A stretch of DNA of 64,000 nt from NCBI GenBank assembly GCA_041751955.1, contig JBGSIB010000057.1, positions 1-64,000 on the forward strand, read 5' to 3'. Origin of the DNA: UBA2040 sp041751955 (GTDB lineage Bacteria > Bacteroidota > Bacteroidia > Flavobacteriales_D > Crocinitomicaceae). Position numbers and translations under genes: made by a program. Below, piece after piece: positions 17,963-26,618 of the stretch (positions are counted from its first letter, which is position 1; each line of letters starts with the position of its first letter). A model generated the notes under the pieces. The model ran no database searches. It was not told where the DNA came from and saw only the letters and a list, made by a program, of their open reading frames with translations.

Positions 17963-20200
17963 ATGATAAAATCATTGCTTTTTTTAACCACAATTTGTGC
18001 CTTTCAACTGACCGCTCAATTCAATTTTGAGTTCAATGATGGTATCACTATTTCAAAAAATGGAAGTGATTTACAAAACCCTTGGGCAGGTGGATTAAAC
18101 TTCGTTCAATTTTCAGAAATCGATTATGATTTTGACGGTGATATGGACTTGGTTGTCTTTGACAGAACGAGCGATAATATCAGACTTTTTGAACATCTTC
18201 AAGTAGGTCCAACAGGCAATTATCGCTACAAATACAGAGGTCACGAACTTTTCCCAAATGATGTTCGCTACAGAGTATTTCTGGCGGATTATGACTTGGA
18301 CGGCAAAAACGACATGTTTACTTATGGTATTGGTGGCGTAAAAGTTTATCGCAATGTTGGTGATGCAACTACTGGTCTGCAATGGCAATTGGCTTCCAAC
18401 CTTCTGTATTCTCAATTTCCTTTTAGCTACTCCAATTTGTATGTTAGTTCGGCTGATATCCCAGCCATTCACGATATCGACAACGATGGTGATTTGGACA
18501 TTCTTACCTTCAGCCTCGGCGGCTCACATTTGGAATACCATAAAAATTTAAGTCAAGAAACCTATGGAAACTCCGACTCATTGATTTTCGAGCTACGAAA
18601 CGATTGTTGGGGAAAGTTTGGTGAAGATCCAAATAACAGTCAAATCGTACTCAACGACCCACTAGCTCCTTGTTCAGGCAGTGCTATTGTGAATCCTGAA
18701 TCCATTAAGGAAATAGATCCAAAAGCGCATTCTGGCTCTACTATTTTAGCTCTTGACATGAATAATAATGGCGTGAAGGACCTCATAATTGGCGACATTT
18801 CTTCCGCAAATATGGTGAAATTGATCAACGGAGGATTAACCGTAAATTCTAATTCTGCCATGATTTCAGTGGAATACAATTTTCCCATCAATACTACACC
18901 GGTCGAAATGCAATTGTTTCCAGCAGGCTATTATTTGGACGTCGATTTTGATGGTGTAAAAGATTTGATTGTCGGGGCAAATGCCAAAAGCGCTTCTGAA
19001 GATGAAAAAAGTGTGCTTTTCTATAAAAATACGGGACAAAACAATCAGCCGAATTTCATTTTTCAGCAAAATGATTTTTTACAAAGCGAAATGATTGATC
19101 ATGGTTCAGGAAGTATTCCCATGTTTTTCGATCAAAATAACGACGGCAAAGAAGACTTGATTGTTGCGAATAATTTTCGATACAAACCTATTTTGGACAA
19201 AGAAAGCACCATTGCTTTGTACCGAAATACAAGTTCAGGTTCAATTACAGAATTCACTTATGTTGATGACAACTATCTAAATTTAAGCAATTTAAACCTT
19301 GGGCTTCGCTCCGTCCCGACTTTCGGTGATTTGGACAATGACGGCGACAAAGATTTAATTGTTGCCCGTGAAAATGGAACTTTGATGTATTTTGAAAACA
19401 CAGGAACAACAGGAAATGCTTCCTTTGCAGCGCCAGTTCAACCTATGCTTGATGGTGTGGGCAACACTATTTATCATGAGACTTTCAGCTTTCCTCAACT
19501 TTTCGACTTGAATAAAGACAACAAACTCGATTTGATCATAGGAAAGAGAAATGGCACTATCGTGTATTATGAAAATACAGGAACGCAGCAAAATCCTGTT
19601 TTTACGCTGAAAAACACCCAACTTGGGAATGTCAACGTTTCCAATATTTCACCTGATGGTTACACAGCACCTCATTTTTTTAGAAACCAAGACACAACTT
19701 ATTTATTTTGTGGAGCATTTGATGGTAAGTTGCACTACTACAATAAAATTGATGGCAAGCTCGCCCAAGATTCAAGTTTCAATTTATTTTCCAGTAATTT
19801 CTTGAATATTGATTCCAAAGGATACAGCTCATTTCACGTAAATGATATTGATAATGATGGTTTATTGGACTTATTTGTCGGCAATGATTTGGGTGGAATC
19901 ATGCATTTGGAAGTTGACCCGAACAGCACGTCCGGACTGGGTGAAAAAAAGTTACCCAAATTGATCATTTATCCAAATCCTTCTCAAGGTTCTTTTAAAA
20001 TTGGCAATTATGCACAAGAGGTTAAATCCATTGATTTGTTCGATGCTTTGGGCAAAAAAGTGGAACTGGAATGGAGAAAAACTGGTTCAGAAATCGAACT
20101 CAATACGAATGAAATGGACAAAGGAATTTTCTTTTTAAAAGTTGAACTTTCAAATGGAACGGTTTTGAACGAAAGAATCCTTATTGCTCCAAAAAACTAG
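17963..20200 (+). CDS. FG-GAP/VCBS repeat protein with T9SS sorting domain
   Basis: 745 residues. A signal peptide (LLFLTTICAFQLTAQ) is followed by many FG-GAP/VCBS calcium-binding motifs: DYDFDGDMDLVVFD, DYDLDGKNDMFTYG, DIDNDGDLDILTF, DLDNDGDKDLIVA and DIDNDGLLDLFVG, which suggests a beta-propeller. The end carries a type A T9SS sorting domain (LIIYPNPSQGSFKIGNY to a final VLNERILIAPKN). It should cross the outer membrane by T9SS and be surface-anchored or released. It is divergent from the broken giant T9SS gene. Its end overlaps the convergent ispE by four bases. Confidence 0.93.
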   Translation: MIKSLLFLTTICAFQLTAQFNFEFNDGITISKNGSDLQNPWAGGLNFVQFSEIDYDFDGDMDLVVFDRTSDNIRLFEHLQVGPTGNYRYKYRGHELFPNDVRYRVFLADYDLDGKNDMFTYGIGGVKVYRNVGDATTGLQWQLASNLLYSQFPFSYSNLYVSSADIPAIHDIDNDGDLDILTFSLGGSHLEYHKNLSQETYGNSDSLIFELRNDCWGKFGEDPNNSQIVLNDPLAPCSGSAIVNPESIKEIDPKAHSGSTILALDMNNNGVKDLIIGDISSANMVKLINGGLTVNSNSAMISVEYNFPINTTPVEMQLFPAGYYLDVDFDGVKDLIVGANAKSASEDEKSVLFYKNTGQNNQPNFIFQQNDFLQSEMIDHGSGSIPMFFDQNNDGKEDLIVANNFRYKPILDKESTIALYRNTSSGSITEFTYVDDNYLNLSNLNLGLRSVPTFGDLDNDGDKDLIVARENGTLMYFENTGTTGNASFAAPVQPMLDGVGNTIYHETFSFPQLFDLNKDNKLDLIIGKRNGTIVYYENTGTQQNPVFTLKNTQLGNVNVSNISPDGYTAPHFFRNQDTTYLFCGAFDGKLHYYNKIDGKLAQDSSFNLFSSNFLNIDSKGYSSFHVNDIDNDGLLDLFVGNDLGGIMHLEVDPNSTSGLGEKKLPKLIIYPNPSQGSFKIGNYAQEVKSIDLFDALGKKVELEWRKTGSEIELNTNEMDKGIFFLKVELSNGTVLNERILIAPKN

Positions 20201-21000
20201 AGTTGTAAAATATATTGCGATTCCAATTCTGGTCTAATCGCTTTTGGCTTAGTGTCAAATATTCCGAAAACAGAACTCCCACTGCCCGACATCGAAGCAT
20301 AAATTGCACCATTAGCATACATTTCCTTTTTAAGTTCTCCTATGAAAGGATGTTGCTCAAAAACAGATGTTTCGAAATTATTCAACAGATTTTTTTTCCA
20401 TTGAGAAAAATCTAACTTTTTTAACGATTTCCAATCAAAATTCGAATCATTTGGTGTCACTTTCGCATAGGCATCCGCAGTGCTCACATGAATATTCGGA
20501 TGAATCAAATACAAATATTTCCCCTTCAAATTCAAATCAAAGGGGTGTAAAACATCTCCTTTTCCCAAAGCCAGTTGAGGCGTATTTTCAACAAAAAAAG
20601 GACAATCACTACCCAATTGACCTGCATATTCGCGCAAGACATCTTTGCTCAAATTGAGTTTAAAATAGGTATTCAAGGCAGTTAATGTAAATGTTGCATT
20701 GGCCGAACCGCCGCCCAAACCTGCACCTGTCGGAATATTTTTCTGCAAAACAATTTTCACAGCCCCAATTCTGTGCTTCTTTTTCAAAATCGAATAAGCC
20801 TTGAAAATCAGATTGTCATCCAATTTCCCATCGATTTTTTTACCCAAAATTTTAAGCTCGAAATTCTCTGACGGCAAAAACTCTATTACATCCAACAGAG
20901 GAATGGGATATTTCAAAGAAGCTATATTGTGATACCCATCCTCTCTTTTCGAAAGAATAAACAGTCCCAAATTGATTTTTGCATTGGCAAAGGTGATCAT
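20197..21000 (-). CDS. ispE: 4-diphosphocytidyl-2-C-methyl-D-erythritol kinase
   Basis: 267 residues. It is a GHMP kinase that phosphorylates CDP-methylerythritol at position 2 in the MEP isoprenoid pathway. Signatures are the N-terminal AKINLGLFILSKREDGYHNI, the ATP-binding PTGAGLGGGSANATFT near residues 88-104, and the C-terminal ASMSGSGSSVFGIF. Length fits the family. It faces the T9SS gene convergently with overlapping stops, and no other MEP genes are nearby. Confidence 0.97.
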   Translation of the reverse strand: MITFANAKINLGLFILSKREDGYHNIASLKYPIPLLDVIEFLPSENFELKILGKKIDGKLDDNLIFKAYSILKKKHRIGAVKIVLQKNIPTGAGLGGGSANATFTLTALNTYFKLNLSKDVLREYAGQLGSDCPFFVENTPQLALGKGDVLHPFDLNLKGKYLYLIHPNIHVSTADAYAKVTPNDSNFDWKSLKKLDFSQWKKNLLNNFETSVFEQHPFIGELKKEMYANGAIYASMSGSGSSVFGIFDTKPKAIRPELESQYILQL

Positions 21001-21009
21001 GGGTGTAAA

Positions 21010-21185
21010 TTTAATGTTTCTATTTTGGATATTAGGACTTTGAGACTATAGGACAATCAGACAATGGGATTTTAAGACTTTAGGACTTTGTGCTTAGTGC
21101 TTAGTACTTATATGACGTGAAAATCAAAATAATATGGTAAATGTCTTAAGGTCCTCATGTCCTATTGTCCTTATGTCCTGAATCC
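21010..21185. repeat. Noncoding GGAC-rich repeat cluster
   Basis: On the left of this spacer, short units such as TAGGACTTTGAGACTATAGG, GGACAATCAGACAATGGG and TTTAGGACTTTG recur. On the right the complementary pattern appears (CCTCATGTCCTATTGTCC, TTATGTCCTG). The two halves could fold into a large imperfect hairpin. The internal AGTGCTTAGTACTTA stretch is also repetitive. It resembles degenerate dispersed repeats common between Bacteroidota genes. Confidence 0.55.
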
Positions 21186-21261
21186 AAAAATCACTTTTCT
21201 AATCAATTCACATCACACAAGCGAACTATTTTTGTAACTTTCGACCCTCAAATAAAATTCT

Positions 21262-22215
21262 ATGGCAACCTATTTAGATTTTGAAGAACCTCTTTTGGAA
21301 TTAGAAGAACAAATCGAACAAACAAGAGAAATTGGCGCCTCGACTGAGGTTGATATGACAGACAAAATCACAGAGCTAGAGAAAAAATTGGCGGCAAAAA
21401 CCAAAGAGATTTTTGGTAATCTCACGCCATGGCAACGTGTTCAATTGTCTCGTCACCCAGATAGACCGTACACTTTAGCGTATATCGATGCGTTAACACA
21501 CGGTGAATTTCAAGAATTACACGGCGACAGAAGTGTAAAAGACGACAAAGCAATTGTTGGTGGATTCGGCATGTTGGATGGAAGATCAGTAATGTTCATC
21601 GGTCAGCAAAAAGGAGTTAACACCAAAATGCGTCAGTACCGAAATTTTGGAATGCCCAACCCAGAAGGTTATCGAAAAGCTTTGCGTTTGATGCGCATGG
21701 CAGAAAAATTCAACAAACCGATTGTCACGCTAATTGACACACCCGGAGCTTACCCAGGATTGGAAGCGGAAGAACGTGGTCAAGGAGAAGCCATCGCACG
21801 TAACATATACGAAATGATGCGATTGAAAGTACCTGTAATTTGCATCGTTATCGGTGAAGGAGCATCAGGTGGTGCTTTGGGAATCGGTGTTGGCGACAAA
21901 GTTGTGATGATGGAAAATACATGGTATTCCGTTATTTCCCCTGAATCTTGCTCCTCTATTTTGTGGCGTTCTTGGGAATACAAAGAAATTGCAGCCGACG
22001 CATTGAAGTTGACCTCAACGGACATGAAGAAAAACAAATTAATAGATGATGTCATCAAAGAACCATTAAATGGTGCTCACCGCGATCCAGAAATGGCATT
22101 TCAATTGGTTAAAAAAGCAATTTTAGGCTACTTGAAAGAATTGGATCCGATTGAACCAACGAAGCGTATCAACAGTAGAATAGATAAGTTTAGTAAGATG
22201 GGGGTTTGGAAATAA
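21262..22215 (+). CDS. accA: Acetyl-CoA carboxylase carboxyltransferase subunit alpha
   Basis: 317 residues. It transfers CO2 from biotin to acetyl-CoA to make malonyl-CoA, in complex with AccD (not in this window). Family marks are HPDRPYTLAYIDAL near residues 67-80, FGMPNPEGYRKALRLM, DTPGAYPGLEAEERGQGEAI near 160-180 and the oxyanion-type GEGASGGALGIGVGD near 199-213. ATG 21262 gives the standard N-terminus. A TAACTTTC element just upstream is a plausible -7 box. It is followed by its own terminator. Confidence 0.97.
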   Translation: MATYLDFEEPLLELEEQIEQTREIGASTEVDMTDKITELEKKLAAKTKEIFGNLTPWQRVQLSRHPDRPYTLAYIDALTHGEFQELHGDRSVKDDKAIVGGFGMLDGRSVMFIGQQKGVNTKMRQYRNFGMPNPEGYRKALRLMRMAEKFNKPIVTLIDTPGAYPGLEAEERGQGEAIARNIYEMMRLKVPVICIVIGEGASGGALGIGVGDKVVMMENTWYSVISPESCSSILWRSWEYKEIAADALKLTSTDMKKNKLIDDVIKEPLNGAHRDPEMAFQLVKKAILGYLKELDPIEPTKRINSRIDKFSKMGVWK

Positions 22216-22236
22216 TTTCTCCTGAAATAAAATTAT

Positions 22237-22273
22237 AAAATCCGAAAGCCCGAAGCGTTTTCGGATTTTTTTT
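22237..22273 (+). terminator. Terminator of accA
   Basis: The stem AATCCGAAA pairs with TTTTCGGATT around a short CG-rich loop, followed by eight T, starting about 22 bases after the accA stop. Confidence 0.85.
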
Positions 22274-22282
22274 GTCAATGAC

Positions 22283-22628
22283 ATGGTATCCTTGTTGCGT
22301 AAAAAAACTTTTTTCATTTTCGCCTTATTTTCATTTAACTTAATTTTTTGCTCAAAGCTTGAGCATTGCCAATCAAAAAGCAGTGGCCACTTTGAATGAA
22401 AATGACGATTTGTGGGGCGTGGAAATTTCTAAATCAGATGGACACATCATTCAACAAAAAGTAATTGATTCATAGGACGACAATCGCTTTCTTTTTGCTA
22501 ATAAAGCATATTCCCCTTCGATCCTGATAAATAAAACCAAGACCATAAGCGGGAGCCAAAACGATCATCCTACTTCACAAGCATTTTTCCAAAATCACAA
22601 TAAATTTCAAATCAAATTCAACATTTAA
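22283..22628 (+). pseudogene. Remnant of a small secreted protein
   Basis: ATG 22283 opens a signal-peptide-like segment (LRKKTFFIFALFSFNLIF) that ends in a T6 run (22344-22349). Dropping one T gives a typical cleavage site and continues as AQSLSIANQKAVATLNENDD and on. That frame meets an in-frame TAG at 22473-22475 and then stays open, with coding-like DDNRFLFANKAYSPSILINK, to TAA 22626-22628. The restored protein would be about 115 residues. Family unknown. Two lesions point to decay. It fills most of the accA to oxidoreductase gap. Confidence 0.45.
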
Positions 22629-22740
22629 TTTAGGTTCATCATCCTATAATCTGCATTGAAAACGAGCTAGTCATAACTTTTTTTGTAAGTTTATCCAAGC
22701 ATAAACATCTAAGCTCCGAAAACAAGCGTAAGTAACTTAA

Positions 22741-24084
22741 ATGGAAAAAAAAGTAGTCATCATTGGTAATGGAATTTCAGGAATAACTGCAGCGCGCGAA
22801 ATTCGTAAAAAGAGCAATTGCCAGATTACAATTATCAGTGAAGAAAGTACGTATTTCTTTTCTCGCACCGCTCTCATGTATGTCTATATGGGACACATGC
22901 GATTCAAAGATATTCAACCATATGAAGACCATTTTTGGAAAAAAAACAGACTGGAAATTCTCGAAGATTCCGTTCTTTCCGTTCATCCTGAAAACAGTAC
23001 ATTACAACTCGAAAAAGGTGGCGAATTGTTTTTTGATGAGCTCATCATTGCCTCCGGCTCCAAATCCAATGTTTTTAACTGGCCAGGAACCCATTTCGAA
23101 GGTGTTCAAGGCATGTATTTCAAACAAGATTTAGAAATTCTGGAAAAGCGCACGCCTATTATCAAAAAAGCGGCCATTGTTGGAGGCGGTTTAATCGGAA
23201 TAGAATTAGCAGAAATGCTTTTGACAAGAGGAATTGAAGTCTATTTCCTGGTACGTGAAAAACGTTTTTGGAACGGTATTTTACCGGATGCAGATGCAGA
23301 TTTTGTTGGCGAACACCTAAAAAAACATCACGGATTACATATGTTGTACGAACAAGAATTGGATGAAATTCTTGGTGACGAGGTGAATGGCGTGAAAGGA
23401 ATTAAATTGAAATCTGGCGAAAAACTAGATGTTCAATTCGTTGGTTTGACAGTTGGCGTTAGCCCAAATATTGAATTCTTGAAATCCTCTTCGATTGAAA
23501 CAGATAGAGGTGTGATGGTAAATGAATATTTGCAAACCAATCACCCAAATATTTATGCTATTGGCGATTGCGCTCAGTTTCGCGAAGCAATAGGAAAACG
23601 CAGGCCAATTGAACAAGTTTGGTACACAGGTAGAATGATGGGCGAAACCATTGCCAATTCGATTGTTGGAAAACCAACACCATATACACCAGGACACTGG
23701 TTCAATTCAGCAAAATTCTTTGATTTAGAATATCAAACCTATGGCTGGGTTTTTGCTCGACGCGAAGAAAATGAAGACGAATTGATTTGGCAAGATGCAA
23801 GAAAAGAGCGCATGCTTCATTTTGTGTTTTCAAAAGAAACCCACGAATTTATGGGCATCAATACTTTTGGAATACGTCTTCGTCATGAAATATTTGACAA
23901 TTGGCTCAATGAAAAAAGAGACATGAAATTTATCCTTCAAAATCTGAGAGGAGCTAATTTTGACCCAGAATTTTTCAGACCTTTCGAAGCCGAGATAATA
24001 AAAACCTACAATTCAAAATTCAATCAAAATGTTGCCTTGTCCAAAAAAGTTTGGTGGCAAAAACTCTTGACCCATGCAGAATAA
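22741..24084 (+). CDS. FAD-dependent NAD(P)H oxidoreductase
   Basis: 447 residues. The N-terminal FAD Rossmann motif VVIIGNGISGITAA (residues 4-17), the second dinucleotide motif AAIVGGGLIGIELAEML near 141-157 and the C-terminal FAD motif NIYAIGDCAQF near 267-277 define the pyridine nucleotide-disulphide reductase (class I) fold. No CxxxxC redox-active disulphide is visible, so it is more likely a ferredoxin/rubredoxin- or nitrite-reductase-like electron carrier reductase. It overlaps the next gene, a membrane polyferredoxin, by 11 bases, which suggests they form one electron-transfer unit. Confidence 0.9.
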   Translation: MEKKVVIIGNGISGITAAREIRKKSNCQITIISEESTYFFSRTALMYVYMGHMRFKDIQPYEDHFWKKNRLEILEDSVLSVHPENSTLQLEKGGELFFDELIIASGSKSNVFNWPGTHFEGVQGMYFKQDLEILEKRTPIIKKAAIVGGGLIGIELAEMLLTRGIEVYFLVREKRFWNGILPDADADFVGEHLKKHHGLHMLYEQELDEILGDEVNGVKGIKLKSGEKLDVQFVGLTVGVSPNIEFLKSSSIETDRGVMVNEYLQTNHPNIYAIGDCAQFREAIGKRRPIEQVWYTGRMMGETIANSIVGKPTPYTPGHWFNSAKFFDLEYQTYGWVFARREENEDELIWQDARKERMLHFVFSKETHEFMGINTFGIRLRHEIFDNWLNEKRDMKFILQNLRGANFDPEFFRPFEAEIIKTYNSKFNQNVALSKKVWWQKLLTHAE

Positions 24085-25867
24085 AGAAAAATTAGTTAAC
24101 CTTTCTATTGCTGGCGAAAAAAGTCAGATGCTGAGTCTTTTTCAAAAAATTGGTTCTGCTGTTTTTGTTTTGGGATTACTGGTCCTGTATTTTGCCTACA
24201 AAGAAGATGGGCCTCAAAAAATTCTTTTAGCAAGTGTCTCTTACAGTGCGCAGTTGATTGGGGCATTCCTATTTACCTACAACGGCGGAAAATTTAGCTT
24301 TTTATCTGGAGGCCGAAAATATTTCTCTACTTGGAAAATCATCTCCTACCTTTTGGCTGGACTTGGTTTTTCAGTTATGATGTCGGCCTATTTTGGATGG
24401 TTACCAGAAGGAAAAAGCGGGTTTTATTTTCTGATGATGATGATTCCTTATACGCTTTCAATTGCAAGCTATACGTATGCGCAGTACGCAGGTCATGTCA
24501 ACGGTATCAAAAACAACTACGTTTGGGCGTCAACATTAACGGGAAAAGGTTTATTGGGTTGGATCATGGGAATTTTGCTGACCGTTTTTTACATTCAATT
24601 GTATTGGGATAAAAACCCATTCCCTCAATTTATTTCTCTCTTCGATTCCCTTTCCATGGCCATCAAAGGCAAAGCTGCCGATAGATGGTTTTTATACGGA
24701 ACATTTTACACCTTCGTCATTCTATTTCTTGGAATAAAATTCATTTACAAATACCGACACAATCGCTATCAACTCATTCGAACAATAGTCGTCATTTTTT
24801 CGCAAGTCGTTCTCGCTTACTTCATTCCTCAAATGATGGAAGCCATGAGTTTAAACGCCACAGAAAACGGTTATTTTGATGCCAATATTGTCGCTTCTTG
24901 GCCTTTGGATTATGATGCATTTCAGCCGTACACATTAAAAGCTTATGCAAGTGAAGCGTATCAACCCATTGGAATGGCTTATTTCTTTTGGGCCATCATG
25001 ATGTTTTTGATTATCACACCAGTTGTGACTTATTTCGTTGGAAAAAGATGGTACTGCAGCTGGTTTTGCGGATGCGGTGGTTTAGCTGAAACGGCTGGCG
25101 ATTCTTTCCGACATTTGTCGAATAAAACCGTAAAAGCATGGAAAATAGAGCGTTGGGTAATTCATTCTGTTATGGTTTTCGTACTTCTAATGACTTTAGC
25201 CGCCATCATTCCTTTCCTCACGGGAAAAGAATTTGGAATCGGATTTTTTACATTGTCTCCAACTTTGTTTTATGTTTTCGCTTCCATCGTTATGCTGGCA
25301 GCCATGACTTTTATTTATTTGTTTTCAAAAAGATCAGGTCATAAAAACAAATACTTGCTCATCGGTTTGATTACCTTATTGATGATTTTTCTTTTCTTCA
25401 ATTTCTCCTACTTTGCCGGTTCCAAAAACACCTTCGTCATTGAAAGTGGAACCTTGAAAAAAGTTTATGCTTTCTTTATTGGTGGCGCATTTTCTGGCGT
25501 AATTGGTGTTGGATTTTATCCTATACTAGGAAACAGAATTTGGTGTCGATTTGGTTGTCCAATGGCAGGGTATATGGGCATCATTCAACGATTTAAATCC
25601 CGATTTAGAATCACAACCAACGGTGGACAATGCATTTCTTGCGGAAATTGTTCGACCTATTGTGAACAAGGAATTGATGTTAGAGCTTATGCTCAAAAAG
25701 GACAAAACATCGTTCGGGCAAGTTGTGTTGGTTGTGGAATTTGCTCGGCTGTTTGTCCACGAGGTGTATTGAAATTAGAAAATGGTCCAGAAGAAGGACG
25801 AATCACAGACAACCCAATTTTGATTGGTAAAGAAGGTATTCGCCTTTCAGAATTTGATGCCAAATAA
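24074..25867 (+). CDS. Membrane 4Fe-4S polyferredoxin (NapH/NosR/CcoG-like)
   Basis: 597 residues with about ten hydrophobic helices. After the central helices come two Cys-rich elements typical of this superfamily: WYCSWFCGCGGLAE and, near residue 490, IWCRFGCPMAGYMG. Near the end are two complete 4Fe-4S motifs (CISCGNCSTYCEQG and CVGCGICSAVCPRG). It should pass electrons between the membrane and cytosolic clusters, with the upstream flavoprotein as the probable partner. The first element reads CGCGG where many relatives have a C-P pair. The electron donor and acceptor are unknown. Confidence 0.87.
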   Translation: MQNKEKLVNLSIAGEKSQMLSLFQKIGSAVFVLGLLVLYFAYKEDGPQKILLASVSYSAQLIGAFLFTYNGGKFSFLSGGRKYFSTWKIISYLLAGLGFSVMMSAYFGWLPEGKSGFYFLMMMIPYTLSIASYTYAQYAGHVNGIKNNYVWASTLTGKGLLGWIMGILLTVFYIQLYWDKNPFPQFISLFDSLSMAIKGKAADRWFLYGTFYTFVILFLGIKFIYKYRHNRYQLIRTIVVIFSQVVLAYFIPQMMEAMSLNATENGYFDANIVASWPLDYDAFQPYTLKAYASEAYQPIGMAYFFWAIMMFLIITPVVTYFVGKRWYCSWFCGCGGLAETAGDSFRHLSNKTVKAWKIERWVIHSVMVFVLLMTLAAIIPFLTGKEFGIGFFTLSPTLFYVFASIVMLAAMTFIYLFSKRSGHKNKYLLIGLITLLMIFLFFNFSYFAGSKNTFVIESGTLKKVYAFFIGGAFSGVIGVGFYPILGNRIWCRFGCPMAGYMGIIQRFKSRFRITTNGGQCISCGNCSTYCEQGIDVRAYAQKGQNIVRASCVGCGICSAVCPRGVLKLENGPEEGRITDNPILIGKEGIRLSEFDAK

Positions 25868-25882
25868 TCGTTTTAAAACACA

Positions 25883-26572
25883 ATGACGCAACCGATAATA
25901 ACCGTTATCATTCCAGCTTTTAACGAAGAAAAATCAATAGGAAAAGTAATCGATGCTATTTCCAAGGAAGTGGTAAACCATGTAATTGTTGTAAGCAATA
26001 CATCAACTGACAATACAGTGGAAGTTGCTAAACAAGCTGGTGCCATTGTCCTGGAAGAAAGCAGAAAGGGATATGGATGGGCTTGTTTGCTTGGAATAGA
26101 GAAAGCGAACGAATTAAAAACGGACATCGTCGTTTTCTTGGATGGCGATTTTTCCGATTTTCCAGAAGAAATTCCAAATGTCATTGCGCCTATTCTCAAG
26201 CAAGATGTGGATCTTGTCATCGGTTCTCGGGTATTGGGGCAGCGTGAAAAAGGTTCCTTAACACCTCAACAAATTTTCGGCAATTGGTTGGCCACGAGAT
26301 TAATTCAGCTTTTTTACCGAGCGAAATTTACCGACCTGGGACCATTTCGCGCGATGAAGATGGACTCCCTCAATCAACTTGAAATGTCGGATAAAACCTA
26401 CGGTTGGACGATTGAAATGCAAATCAAAGCGGTAAAAAAGAAAATGAAGTTTGTTGAAGTTCCTGTTAACTATAAGAAGCGAATTGGTGTTTCAAAGGTT
26501 TCTGGAACAGTAAAGGGAACAATTATGGCAGGAATAAAGATTCTATCAGCCGTTTTTAAATATCTATTTTAG
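25883..26572 (+). CDS. Dolichol-phosphate-mannose-synthase-like GT2
   Basis: 229 residues, a soluble GT-A enzyme. ITVIIPAFNEEKSIGKVI begins the nucleotide-binding fold, DGDFSDFPEEI near 91-101 is the DxD and acceptor motif, and GSRVLGQREKGSLTPQQIFGN follows. This fits synthesis of polyprenyl-phosphate-linked sugar (mannose or glucose) on the cytosolic membrane side. The usual DxGSTD sequence is NTSTDNT here. It starts 15 bases after the polyferredoxin stop and precedes a second GT2, so it is part of the same run. A polyprenol-dependent mannosyltransferase-like gene three genes on would use such a donor. Confidence 0.88.
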   Translation: MTQPIITVIIPAFNEEKSIGKVIDAISKEVVNHVIVVSNTSTDNTVEVAKQAGAIVLEESRKGYGWACLLGIEKANELKTDIVVFLDGDFSDFPEEIPNVIAPILKQDVDLVIGSRVLGQREKGSLTPQQIFGNWLATRLIQLFYRAKFTDLGPFRAMKMDSLNQLEMSDKTYGWTIEMQIKAVKKKMKFVEVPVNYKKRIGVSKVSGTVKGTIMAGIKILSAVFKYLF

Positions 26573-26618
26573 TTACATTTGTTTTCGAAAATTGAAATGT
26601 AATGAATTGTCACATATT

